DNA of 64,000 nucleotides from Brumimicrobium glaciale (lineage in GTDB: Bacteria; Bacteroidota; Bacteroidia; Flavobacteriales_D; Crocinitomicaceae): NCBI RefSeq assembly GCF_004152935.1, contig NZ_SETE01000002.1:62001-126000 (forward strand), read 5' to 3'. The notes under the pieces were generated by a model, which was given only the letters and a program-made list of their open reading frames with translations, was not told the DNA's origin and did not search any database. Position numbers and translations under genes: made by a program. Below, one piece after another: positions 1 through 8,740 of this stretch (positions within the stretch are counted from its first letter, which is position 1; each line of letters begins with the position of its first letter).

Positions 1-1
1 G

Positions 2-301
2 AAATATCGTGAAAGAATTGAAGAAGCTGAAGAAATGATTGCTTTAAGTGTTGTTAAAGCTGAGATGAATTATTCTGCTAAAGTTCAATCGGTTAAGATA
101 GTTGAGAAAGAGATTGAATTGGCACAGGACACTTACGATATGGTGAATCAACAATACAAGAGTAACCTGGCTTCGATCAATGATGTTTTGGATGCTTTGA
201 CGGAATTAGAAAAATCAAATTTTAAATATCAAGAAGCTGTATTTAATCAGCGAAGAGCCATAACAGAATTGTTGCATGCCAACGGAACATTAAACTATTA
301 A
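2..301 (+). CDS. TolC-like outer membrane efflux protein, C-terminal fragment
   Basis: The open frame runs in from the left edge and stops at 299-301, so only about 99 C-terminal residues are visible. They form long amphipathic helices with the pattern typical of the last helical hairpin of TolC/OMF proteins: an E/A-rich helix, then QYKSNLASINDVLDALTEL, then a final helix rich in Q and A. In the family this protein forms the trimeric outer-membrane exit duct of a tripartite pump. It is followed after 35 bases by a HlyD-like adaptor gene and then a permease gene, the normal order of such an operon, which supports the call. The start and the barrel-forming part lie outside the window. Confidence 0.75.
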   Translation, partial: KYRERIEEAEEMIALSVVKAEMNYSAKVQSVKIVEKEIELAQDTYDMVNQQYKSNLASINDVLDALTELEKSNFKYQEAVFNQRRAITELLHANGTLNY

Positions 302-336
302 AAAACTATAACCAAAATTATAAAAAGAGAGAAAAT

Positions 337-1296
337 ATGAAATCAATAAAAATACTCATTATGAGCAGCCTTGTTTTATTCAGTGTGAGTTCATGCAGTG
401 AAAACGAGAAAATCACCTCAAATAGAGGTAAAGTAAAGTTTGAAACAATTTCTATCAGCGGAAAAATCGCGGGAAGAATTTCAAAAATATATGTTGAAGA
501 AGGACAGCAAGTAAAGAAAGGCGATACGTTGGCTTTCATTGATGTACCTGAAGTTTTAGCGAAAATGATGCAGGCTGAAGGAGCAATTATGTCGGCGCAA
601 GGTCAGTTAGAAATGGCTTTTAATGGAGCAACTGCAGAGCAATTGAGTCAGGTAAACCAAAAACTAATCTCTGCTAAAGCACAATTAGACTTCGCACAAG
701 AATCTTTCAATCGTTTGGAAGGAATGTACAAGGATTCATTGGTGAGTCAGCAACAATTCGACGAAGTAAAAATGAAGTTAGCAATGGCAAAAGCACAAGT
801 AGATGCTGTTGAAGCAAAGAAACAAGAAGTCACTAAGGGAACACGTTCAGAACAAATTAGCCAAGCCAAAGGTCAATTAAATCGGGCTTTAGGAGCGAAA
901 GAAGAAGTTGCTGTGGCATCGAATGAAAAATACTTGATTGCACCAATCGATATGTCGATTGAAACAATCAGTTTAGAAGAAGGGGAATTGTTGACACCTG
1001 GATACACATTGTTTAACGGTTACAAAAGAAACAGCGTGTATTTTCGTTTTACAATCCCTGAATCTAAGATTTACGACTATAAAGTAGAACAAGAACTGAA
1101 CCTTGTAAATCCTTATACCAAAGAAGAATACGTAGGTAGAATTGTAGCAATAAAACAATTGGCGCAATATGCTGATATCACAAGTACATCGCCTTTGTAT
1201 GAATTGGATGAATCCATTTATGAATTGAAAGTTGTTCCTGTTACTGAAGTTTCGGACCGTCCATTTTACTTAAACAGTACAGTACTTATTAAATAA
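337..1296 (+). CDS. HlyD-family periplasmic adaptor (membrane fusion) lipoprotein
   Basis: A 319-residue protein with a short signal peptide ending in VSSC, so probably a lipoprotein anchored at Cys20. Residues about 38-70 are the first half of a lipoyl/biotinyl-like barrel (GRISKIYVEEGQQVKKGDTL). Residues about 75-190 are a coiled-coil hairpin rich in A, Q and K, followed by the second half of the lipoyl domain (LIAPIDMSIETISLEEGELL) and a beta-barrel domain. The family links an inner-membrane transporter to a TolC-type duct. It lies between the TolC-like gene and the ABC-2 permease, and the next start is 8 bases after its stop, so the three are almost certainly one operon. The substrate cannot be read from the sequence. 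Confidence 0.85.
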   Translation: MKSIKILIMSSLVLFSVSSCSENEKITSNRGKVKFETISISGKIAGRISKIYVEEGQQVKKGDTLAFIDVPEVLAKMMQAEGAIMSAQGQLEMAFNGATAEQLSQVNQKLISAKAQLDFAQESFNRLEGMYKDSLVSQQQFDEVKMKLAMAKAQVDAVEAKKQEVTKGTRSEQISQAKGQLNRALGAKEEVAVASNEKYLIAPIDMSIETISLEEGELLTPGYTLFNGYKRNSVYFRFTIPESKIYDYKVEQELNLVNPYTKEEYVGRIVAIKQLAQYADITSTSPLYELDESIYELKVVPVTEVSDRPFYLNSTVLIK

Positions 1297-1304
1297 TAAT
1301 TACT

Positions 1305-2489
1305 ATGAAAAAGTTTATAGAATTACTCCGAGTAGAGTTTAAACGTATCTTTTCGAATGGTGTATTGTTAGCAATATTCTTTGGAGCACCCATTGTTTAT
1401 GGATTCCTATTCGGATATGTTTATCAACAAGCGAAAGTAGTTGATTTACCAATCGTTATTGTCGATCAGGACAGAAGTCCAATGTCAGACAAGATTATTG
1501 ATGCTTTTCAAGACAATGAAGGTTTATTGGTGAAAGACGTAAGATTTACCGCTGGAAACATCATCGCAGAAATGCCGATAGAGCAATATGCAGCAGTGAT
1601 AACTTTGCCTAGTGACTTTGAAGCTCAATTGCTACAGAAAAAACATCCTGAAGTGCGTGTGGACCTGAATATGGCGAATATTTTAAACGCAAATACGGCG
1701 AGTAAAAGTATTCAATCTGTACTCATGACAATCAACGCAGGAATAGAAATTGAAGGATTACAAAAGCAAGGAATGCATCCAGATCAAGCGATGACCTCTT
1801 ATGAAAGCTTCAAAATTAATTTCAATAAACTATATAATTCCACAGGAAACTACGTGACATTTATGTTGCCCGGTTTATTGGCTGGGATAATGCAACAAAT
1901 TATCTTATTGGCAATGGCGCTAGTATTTTCACGTGACTTTGAAGATGGATATTTTGGAACTTTGATTGGTCACAGTAAATCATCACTGTATCACATTTTA
2001 TTAAAAGCAACACCATTTTGGTTAATGCTTCCGATAATGTGGTTGGCTGTAAGTTTATTCTTACCTTATTTTAGTGTGGATGCTGCGGTATTCAATTCAC
2101 CTATGTTGGTGTTAGCAACGCTTTTAACGCTAGCTTCAATGTTTATCGGAATGTTGTTTTCAATTGCAATTCCAAGTCAATTAAAAGCGACGGAACTGTT
2201 AATGGTGATTTCCACTCCAGCGTTTATCTTAAGTGGATTCACTTGGCCAACAATGGCTATTCCTGCAGCGATTACAAATATTGCTCAGTTTATTCCATTG
2301 ACACAATTCCTAGAAGGATTTAGAAAAGTCGCTTTCTATGGTGGAGACATGGCTTCGATACGAACTGAAATTAACATGTTAGTATTGATCACAATCGTTG
2401 CATTTGTTGCGATGGTGGTTTTATTGCAAGTAAAGATTTTTTTGTTCAATAAGAAAGCGAAAAAGGGTAGTGCTGTAGTTGAAAGATAA
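1305..2489 (+). CDS. ABC-2 type transporter permease (YhhJ-like)
   Basis: A 394-residue inner-membrane protein. One transmembrane helix lies at about residues 18-38, followed by a large periplasmic domain (residues about 40-185, with IVIVDQDRSPMSDKIIDAF typical of YhhJ/YbhR-type permeases). A cluster of five helices fills about 185-385, ending in a basic cytoplasmic tail. In the family it is the membrane half of an ABC exporter. It is the last gene of the TolC-HlyD-permease operon. No ATP-binding subunit gene lies between or after these genes, so the ATPase must be upstream of the window or encoded elsewhere. Confidence 0.85.
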   Translation: MKKFIELLRVEFKRIFSNGVLLAIFFGAPIVYGFLFGYVYQQAKVVDLPIVIVDQDRSPMSDKIIDAFQDNEGLLVKDVRFTAGNIIAEMPIEQYAAVITLPSDFEAQLLQKKHPEVRVDLNMANILNANTASKSIQSVLMTINAGIEIEGLQKQGMHPDQAMTSYESFKINFNKLYNSTGNYVTFMLPGLLAGIMQQIILLAMALVFSRDFEDGYFGTLIGHSKSSLYHILLKATPFWLMLPIMWLAVSLFLPYFSVDAAVFNSPMLVLATLLTLASMFIGMLFSIAIPSQLKATELLMVISTPAFILSGFTWPTMAIPAAITNIAQFIPLTQFLEGFRKVAFYGGDMASIRTEINMLVLITIVAFVAMVVLLQVKIFLFNKKAKKGSAVVER

Positions 2490-2535
2490 TTAAGGGATAA
2501 GTTTTAATAATTCAAAAAATTAGTTCCTTGAGTTG

Positions 2536-2618
2536 AGTAGAATCTAGCGGAACGTAAAGTAAAGTTAGGTTCTACTTTTTGTTTTAAATAGTAAACTCCG
2601 CCCAAATTGAGCGGAGTT
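2536..2618. terminator. Two hairpins between convergent genes
   Basis: AGTAGAA (2536-2542) pairs with TTCTACT (2570-2576) and is followed by a T run, fitting a terminator for the efflux operon. A second stem AACTCCGC/GCGGAGTT (2594-2601 and 2611-2618) follows and could stop transcription from the catalase side. Assignment rests on dyad symmetry and convergent position only. Confidence 0.5.
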
Positions 2619-2644
2619 CGTTATTTAAAGTTGTAAATAAACTA

Positions 2645-4108
2645 TTAAGTCACATCAACAGTATTAATATCAATATTCAAAGCATCAGCAACACCTTTTC
2701 CATAGGCTGGATCTGCTTTGTAGCAATTTCCAATATGTCTTTCTTGGATAAATTGTTCAGCTCCACCAATATTCCTAGCAGTATTTTCAAACAAAACTTG
2801 TTGCTGTTCTGGTGACATTATTCTGAATAGATTTCCTGGTTGAGTATAATAATCATCGTCTTCTCTGTGATCATAATGGAAAGCATCGCCATCTAATTGT
2901 GAAGCAGGTTCTGCAAATTCTTTACTTTCTTCCCATTGTCCGTAGCTGTTTGGTTCATAATGTATAGTTGAACCTTCGTTTCCATCCACGCGCATTGAAC
3001 CATCTCTGTGCGGATTATGGAAGGGACATTTTGGTTTATTCACCGGAATTTGATAATGATTTACACCTAATCTATAACGCTGTGCATCTCCGTAGGAAAA
3101 TAATCTTCCTTGTAACATTCTGTCCGGAGAAAATCCAATTCCTGGAACTACATTCGCTGGATTAAAAGCAGCTTGCTCAACATCTGCAAAGTAATTCTCT
3201 GGATTTCTGTTCAATTCCATAACACCGACATCATGCAAAGGATAATCGGAGTGAGGCCAAACTTTCGTTAAATCGAATGGATTAAAACGGTAGTCTTTCG
3301 CATCTTCTTCAGGCATGATTTGAATCTTTAGATTCCATTTTGGAAAATCGCTTTTCTCAATAGCATCAAACATATCACGCTGATTACTTTCCCTGTCTTT
3401 TCCAACTAAGGTTTCAGCTTCTTGATCTGTTATCGTTTCAATACCTTGAGCTGTTTTGAAATGGAATTTCACCCAAGAACGTTCATTATTTGAATTTAAC
3501 ATGCTGAAAGTGTGACTTCCGTAACCATTCATGTGTCTAAACGATTTTGGAATTCCTCTATCACTCATCGTAATTGTCACTTGGTGTAAAGCTTCAGGTA
3601 GGAGAGACCAGAAATCCCAATTGTTATTTGGGCTTCTTAAATTCGTTTTAGGATCACGTTTTACAGCTTTATTTAAGTCAGGGAACTTGTAAGGATCTTT
3701 CAAAAAGAAAACAGGTGTATTGTTTCCTACTAAATCCCAATTTCCTTCTTCGGTGTAAAATTTCATTGCGAAACCTCTGATGTCTCTTTCTGCGTCTGCA
3801 GCACCTCTTTCTCCTGCAACAGTTGAAAAGCGAGCAAACATTTCTGTTTTCTTACCGATTTCAGAGAATATTTTAGCTTTCGTATATTTTGTGATATCAT
3901 GCGTAACGGTAAAAGTTCCAAAAGCTCCAGAACCCTTTGCATGCATTCTTCTTTCAGGAATAACTTCTCTGTCAAAATGTGCTAGTTTTTCTAAAAACCA
4001 GAAATCTTCCATCAACATAGGACCTCTTTTCCCTGCTGTTTTAACATTTTGATTTTCTGCAATTGGTCTTCCAGAAACGGAGGTTAGTTTTTTCTTTTTG
4101 TCTTCCAT
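2645..4108 (-). CDS. katA: Catalase (monofunctional haem, small-subunit clade)
   Basis: A 487-residue cytoplasmic enzyme that converts hydrogen peroxide to water and oxygen. Catalytic residues are in place: distal His56 in [12 protein letters not shown], Asn129 in VGNNTPVFF, and the proximal haem ligand Tyr339 in [14 protein letters not shown]. The spacings from His56 to Asn129 (73) and to Tyr339 (283) equal those of human catalase. The [10 protein letters not shown] signature region is present. Length near 490 fits clade-3 small-subunit catalases. It stands alone, convergent with the efflux operon, and no OxyR-type gene is adjacent. The start is the first Met, in an A-rich context typical of this phylum. 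Confidence 0.97.
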   Translation of the reverse strand: MEDKKKKLTSVSGRPIAENQNVKTAGKRGPMLMEDFWFLEKLAHFDREVIPERRMHAKGSGAFGTFTVTHDITKYTKAKIFSEIGKKTEMFARFSTVAGERGAADAERDIRGFAMKFYTEEGNWDLVGNNTPVFFLKDPYKFPDLNKAVKRDPKTNLRSPNNNWDFWSLLPEALHQVTITMSDRGIPKSFRHMNGYGSHTFSMLNSNNERSWVKFHFKTAQGIETITDQEAETLVGKDRESNQRDMFDAIEKSDFPKWNLKIQIMPEEDAKDYRFNPFDLTKVWPHSDYPLHDVGVMELNRNPENYFADVEQAAFNPANVVPGIGFSPDRMLQGRLFSYGDAQRYRLGVNHYQIPVNKPKCPFHNPHRDGSMRVDGNEGSTIHYEPNSYGQWEESKEFAEPASQLDGDAFHYDHREDDDYYTQPGNLFRIMSPEQQQVLFENTARNIGGAEQFIQERHIGNCYKADPAYGKGVADALNIDINTVDVT

Positions 4109-4443
4109 AATAAATATAATTTTATATAATTCTTTTATCGTTTTTAATGCTGAGGACCATTCAAATGCTGAAATCAGTGATTCAGAATTAGATTTTTTAA
4201 AATCGTCTCCTTCGCCAATTTAAGAATAATAAATTATATAGGAGGAGTTAAATTGGTGTTTGATTTTAGATAAAAGGAATGAAGTTATTAATAGAGGGAG
4301 ACTACTTTTTTTTTTGTAATGCAGAACCTTTTTATTAAGTTACTACATTTTTAATTGTACTTACTTTATTTACATTAAGGCAGTTGAAAGAATAAACTCA
4401 CTAACCTTTATGAAATATTCAATGTTTTTTTATCTGTTTAAAA
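4109..4443. other. Upstream region of the catalase gene
   Basis: No gene is seen here. The stretch is AT-rich and must carry the catalase promoter on the minus strand, but I could not pick a convincing -33/-7 pair or an operator. Confidence 0.4.
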
Positions 4444-5082
4444 TTACCATAATCTCCCAGCTCTTTTATTGGTATCTGTCTTAATATTGTATTCTAATTT
4501 TTTAGTCTTTCCGTTGTGCATGTTCACCAATAATGTTTGTGGTGTTGAGTCATCATTTACTCTATAAAACCCCCAATACTTAGCCTCCTAATCGGAAACC
4601 TCCACTGCTTCAATATGAGGGAGTTTAAACCCATTTTCATTCGCAATTTCTAATGCTTTCCAATAAGTATATTGCAATGTGTCGTAGTCTCTGAAAATGT
4701 ATGGAACTGTTGAGTCATGCGATGTCCATTGGCCAATAGGTGAGTTGTTTGGATAAATTGCTAAGCCACCATAACTTAATTTATTGTTTCTAAAATAAGT
4801 AACCGAGTCCATTTTTTGCTCCAAATTGATTCTGTGTATTGCGAATAATCCCTCATTATTTAGAAAATATTTTTTGATAATTCTAAATTCAGCGCTATCG
4901 GTTTCAATATATCTGTGAGCTGAATCTGAATACTCTTTAACTTGATAGTTTTCTGGGTATTTTACTTTGGATTTAAGGGCTAATTTTTCCAAATCATCAT
5001 CAGTTGTATTTTTCTCATTTGAATTACAAGAGAGAAAAATACAACTAATGAATAATAAGTATAGGACGATGCTTTTCATCAA
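4444..5082 (-). pseudogene. Lipoprotein gene interrupted by an in-frame amber codon
   Basis: The intact first part (4588-5082, 164 residues) begins with a lipoprotein signal peptide ending in FLSC, then a charged mature domain. A TAG at 4588-4590 ends it. The same frame then continues without a stop for 47 more codons to a TAA at 4444-4446 (it reads EAKYWGFYRVNDDS onward), with amino-acid use like the first part. The simplest reading is a roughly 212-residue lipoprotein with a nonsense mutation. Alternatives are a sequencing error or chance openness of the downstream frame. I do not recognise the family. The gene lies just downstream of an outer-membrane protein gene on the same strand (29-base gap). 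Confidence 0.6.
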
Positions 5083-5111
5083 TAAAGTTAAATTTTAAAA
5101 TATTACAAACC

Positions 5112-6005
5112 TTAATTAAAAGTAACCCTAACACCAATTCCTTGGCTAATTCTGGTATTTGTTATTGTGTACAATTCTGGAATTGAAACAACATTTAATT
5201 CTGGTTTTATCTCATAAAATAAATGTGTTCTTTTCCAAAATTCTCTTTTATTTCCTATTCTGAAATCAACTCCAAATGGTATGTATGCGGAGAATCCATA
5301 ATTCATTTCGTTTTTGTAATTTTCTGTAACTCTTTCATCAGAATTATAGTTGCTGTTGTTAATAGAAACATCGTTGTTTTGAGACTCCGTGCTTACAAAC
5401 GTAGAATAATAAATCTGCGTTTTCGCATTGATAGAAACTCCCGCTGTTAGACCGATTCCTGAGTATAAAGACCAACGTGCTTCTGGATTTGTTCTAAATA
5501 TTAAAGCCGCATTAAAACGAAGCTGATCAGAAGAATAATTGGCTCCAGAATGCTGCGTGTAAACAGAATCAACAAAAGTTTGAGCTCCTGTTTGAGAGGA
5601 TGTTAGCGTGTCGAATGGATATCGGGTATCTTCAGAGTAATTTGAGGAAATATGTGTTCCAGAAGAATAGCTAAATCCTAAACGCAAAAGTGGATTGGAC
5701 TTATAGGATGTTTTTTCCTTATTGCTGAATTTTATTCCCACCATTACTGAAAGTGCTGCACTTCCTGAAATTCCATAACCATTTGATTGTGAAAAGTTTT
5801 GGGGATATTCTTCAAGTAAATCTGATTGAGGAGCTAATGTTTGAAAATCGTTAATATTTCCTTTTTGATAACGTTCAAATAGTGGTCCTAAATGTATATG
5901 AATATCATCAAATTTGACTCTTTTTATAGGTTCTGTTTCTTGAGAAAATGAATTAAAAGAGAAAATTATAAGAGCAAAAAAAGTTAATAATTTGAAAGTT
6001 TTCAT
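5112..6005 (-). CDS. Putative outer membrane beta-barrel protein
   Basis: The chosen start (Met at 6003-6005) gives 297 residues and places a classic signal peptide first (MKTFKLLTFFALIIFSFNSF, cleavage before QE). The frame is open 20 codons further upstream, but that would bury the signal peptide. The mature part alternates polar and hydrophobic residues in short strands with Gly/Ser/Asn-rich loops and ends in GVRVTFN, as expected for a barrel in the outer membrane. I recognise no specific family. It is followed by the interrupted lipoprotein gene on the same strand. Confidence 0.6.
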   Translation of the reverse strand: MKTFKLLTFFALIIFSFNSFSQETEPIKRVKFDDIHIHLGPLFERYQKGNINDFQTLAPQSDLLEEYPQNFSQSNGYGISGSAALSVMVGIKFSNKEKTSYKSNPLLRLGFSYSSGTHISSNYSEDTRYPFDTLTSSQTGAQTFVDSVYTQHSGANYSSDQLRFNAALIFRTNPEARWSLYSGIGLTAGVSINAKTQIYYSTFVSTESQNNDVSINNSNYNSDERVTENYKNEMNYGFSAYIPFGVDFRIGNKREFWKRTHLFYEIKPELNVVSIPELYTITNTRISQGIGVRVTFN

Positions 6006-6201
6006 GTTAATAATTTTTAGTTGATAGTTTTCTTTAAAGTCATTTTTAAAGAGTCTAATTAGCATTTCTCGAGTAACGTTTGAATAGTTGTATTTATTGT
6101 GAAATATTAGTATTTAAGATTTTGACTCATTTTGTAGAAAATTAATTGAGTAACAGGGTGTTGTAATAAATTTTAAATTATTTTTCATTTTCAAATTTAT
6201 T

Positions 6202-7149
6202 TTATATCAAAAAAGTTAAAAGAAAAGCTACTAGTGTTAATAGAATAGAGAAAATTTTGTCTTCAATAAGTTTTGCGTTTTTTTCATAAACAGGCTCTCT
6301 ATTATATCTTTTTACATATAAAAATCTTAGAAAACGAAATGAAATGAGAAAGAAGAAGGGGAGTCTGGTTATTACTGACCAAAAATTTTCTTGCAATTCA
6401 AAAGATAAATAATAACCTAAACCACCAACAAAAATGGATAAAACCAAAAGTTTAAAGTAAACCGTATCAAATCTCAATAATTTTTCTTCTAGTATTGCCC
6501 AAAAAGCTAGTGCGAAAGTAAAAACACTTATTGTAGTATCAAAATCACTTGTGTTTTGAGTTATGTAAATTGAAATCAAAAAACTAAAGAAGTATATGAT
6601 GGAAATCCACAAGAATCGTTTTTCAAATTTGGCTAAATCAACATCATCGTTTTTTTTTGAAATCTTTTCTTTATTAATTCCAATGATTTCTAATTTAGAA
6701 CTGGTATAGCTGACTGCTGGTTTTGAATAAGATAACTCAGTGTCCATTTGAATAATTTTTCCACCGAAATCTATCTTGTAAGTATCTCCAGAAGGTATGA
6801 CACCATTTACATTATCATATTCTGAGTCGTTTTTAGAAACATAAATTTGAACAGGTTGACCTAGTAAACTTGATGGAAATATTTTTTTATCTCTAATTTG
6901 CGTAAAGCCTTTTACAGATGATGCTTCTCTTTTGTTATCGGGGTAAGTGAGGTAATTCATTAAAAAGTTAAAAAGTTTATTTTCAATTTCCTTACTCAAT
7001 TCTATAACGGTATGTGATTTATCATATTTGAAAAGCTTGAATTTTAAATCTGAATCTAAATCATCCAAATAGAGTTCAATCCATTGTTCTAAAGTAATTC
7101 TTATATCTAAAAAACCGGTGTTTTCTATATAGATTATATCTTGATTCAT
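6202..7149 (-). CDS. Unknown membrane protein with soluble N-terminal domain
   Basis: A 315-residue protein I do not recognise. Residues 1 to about 175 are soluble and charged, without a signal peptide. From about 180 to the C-terminus there are four or five hydrophobic segments (starting with FLWISIIYFFSFLISIYI and ending with FSILLTLVAFLLTFLI), so it is probably an inner-membrane protein with a cytoplasmic N-terminus. The next two minus-strand genes (7195-7596 and 7629-8294) are also unknown and lie within 50 bases of one another, suggesting one transcript. Confidence 0.6.
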   Translation of the reverse strand: MNQDIIYIENTGFLDIRITLEQWIELYLDDLDSDLKFKLFKYDKSHTVIELSKEIENKLFNFLMNYLTYPDNKREASSVKGFTQIRDKKIFPSSLLGQPVQIYVSKNDSEYDNVNGVIPSGDTYKIDFGGKIIQMDTELSYSKPAVSYTSSKLEIIGINKEKISKKNDDVDLAKFEKRFLWISIIYFFSFLISIYITQNTSDFDTTISVFTFALAFWAILEEKLLRFDTVYFKLLVLSIFVGGLGYYLSFELQENFWSVITRLPFFFLISFRFLRFLYVKRYNREPVYEKNAKLIEDKIFSILLTLVAFLLTFLI

Positions 7150-7194
7150 AGTATATTAGAAGTGTTCTTTTTGATTATTTGTTTTTTAAAATCA

Positions 7195-7596
7195 CTATTT
7201 ATTTCTCACTAAACGAACAAACACAAAAGTGAAAAATACAAAAAACAGCCAATCGTTAATTCCATAAATAGAATAGAACAATCCAGCCATTAAATCCTTT
7301 TCAAAAACATCAGCAATTGAATTATTCAAATGCCAATTTGTCCAGATGAAACCATAAATGAATTTCTCAATGGCAAAAACTGCAACGAGCCATTTCACTT
7401 GATTATAATTTTTGGAAATCGAGATATAAGCCAATCCCCAAATGAAAATCATTAATAATCCAAAATTTGACATAACCGTAGCATCAAATTCTGCGATGGT
7501 TGGATTGGTAAAGAATTTTGAGAAAACAAGCACAGAACTATTCATTAGTCCAGCAAGTACAAATCCTTTGGTAATTGTTTTGTTATTTATTGTCAT
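7195..7596 (-). CDS. Small four-helix membrane protein, unknown function
   Basis: A 133-residue hydrophobic protein with four predicted transmembrane segments (near residues 12-30, 44-62, 68-86 and 105-130). No catalytic motif is visible. It resembles the generic small integral membrane proteins common in Flavobacteriales. It lies 45 bases downstream of neither neighbour's start codon but inside a same-strand run with the genes on both sides, so it is probably co-transcribed with them. Confidence 0.6.
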   Translation of the reverse strand: MTINNKTITKGFVLAGLMNSSVLVFSKFFTNPTIAEFDATVMSNFGLLMIFIWGLAYISISKNYNQVKWLVAVFAIEKFIYGFIWTNWHLNNSIADVFEKDLMAGLFYSIYGINDWLFFVFFTFVFVRLVRNK

Positions 7597-7628
7597 GATG
7601 TATTTTGGTGAAATTTAAGAATTTAATT

Positions 7629-8294
7629 TTAAATACTTTCTAGATTTAAACCTTGGGTCAATAAAGCTTCTTTGAATTCAAAATCAGAATTTAAATCCAC
7701 TAACTCAAATTTCAATTGTTTGTAGAAACGTTTGTAAATAGCCTTAGAAATTAATTCTTCTTTTCCCTTTAATTCTTCATTGAATCCAATTATTATGTAG
7801 GGTTCAACGTTTTTCTCGGTATCCACAAACAACCCAATGACAGGTTGAGATTTCAATATTCCTTCATCAATTAGTTTTTTAAAGACCTTTTTGTATTCCG
7901 GAATTTCTGATTTAGATGGATGAATAAATTTAGTGAAATGCTTTACTATTTCGAGTCTTCCATTATCGTAGCCCGTTCTGTCTAGGTTCAAGTAGATATC
8001 TTCTGTGACATCAACACCTCCATTATTATTCAAACGGACAGAACGATTAACGAAGATGGGTCCAAATGGAAGTCCCCACCAACCAATGATTAATGAAATT
8101 ATATTGTATTTCTTGGCATATTTCGCTTGGTTTCCATCCTTTGGAATAAAGTAAACTTTAGACAATCTGCGCACAGGATAAAATAGAGGCAGAGGTATAA
8201 TCCATTGATAAGTTACAAAAGAACCGCCATTGTTTTCTGCTGCCTTGACTTCCTCATAAGTGTAGGAATTATTATTCGCTAGTTTTATTTCCAT
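7629..8294 (-). CDS. Hypothetical protein with one hydrophobic segment
   Basis: A 221-residue protein of unknown function. Residues about 70-100 (IISLIIGWWGLPFGPI) form a hydrophobic, Trp/Gly-rich stretch that could span or dip into the membrane. The N-terminal part has a YPVRRLSKVYFIPK stretch and the C-terminal 100 residues are soluble. No signal peptide is present. It is the first gene of a three-gene minus-strand run with two other membrane proteins, which suggests a shared but unknown membrane role. Confidence 0.55.
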   Translation of the reverse strand: MEIKLANNNSYTYEEVKAAENNGGSFVTYQWIIPLPLFYPVRRLSKVYFIPKDGNQAKYAKKYNIISLIIGWWGLPFGPIFVNRSVRLNNNGGVDVTEDIYLNLDRTGYDNGRLEIVKHFTKFIHPSKSEIPEYKKVFKKLIDEGILKSQPVIGLFVDTEKNVEPYIIIGFNEELKGKEELISKAIYKRFYKQLKFELVDLNSDFEFKEALLTQGLNLESI

Positions 8295-8396
8295 GGAGTA
8301 GTATGTTTTAATTCAAATTTGAAAGGTAGTGATTCCAATATAATTGTTCATAAAACTCACTTTTATATAATCATCAAATGTATTCTCTGAAGATTA

Positions 8397-8627
8397 TCAA
8401 AATACTCCGCAACGCAAGTTCTTTCTTCTAAATCCGTGTTGTAAAATTTCAAAATATACCAATACAGCATCCATCTCTTGTATGTAAAGTTGGCGTTTTT
8501 GACTTTTTATTAGTTCTAACGTATCATCAGTTTCAATTAATAAAAGTATTTCATTATTCTTTTCTAAAACATGGCCTGGATCTACGATTCAAAAACTAAT
8601 TTTTTTTTCTATTTTTACTAAATCCAT
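8397..8627 (-). pseudogene. Decayed small ORF with internal TGA
   Basis: On the minus strand an ATG at 8625-8627 opens a frame (MDLVKIEKKISF) that hits TGA at 8589-8591, then stays open for 63 codons to a TGA at 8397-8399, reading IVDPGHVLEKNNEILLLIET and onward. The amino-acid use looks coding. It may be a broken gene of about 75 codons. No family is recognised. The rest of the 8295-8740 gap shows no other gene and must hold the promoters of the divergent neighbours. Confidence 0.35.
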
Positions 8628-8740
8628 CTAAAAATTTTAAATATTGGCAAAATCGACGATTCACTAGTTAACACAGATCAATTTACACGAATTTGATCAA
8701 AGCAAACCATTTATAAATAAAAATTCTATATTTTTATAAA

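Noticed and set aside
2968-3165. A 65-codon frame opposite the catalase gene
   Set aside because: Fully antisense to a certain gene; a shadow of its codon use.
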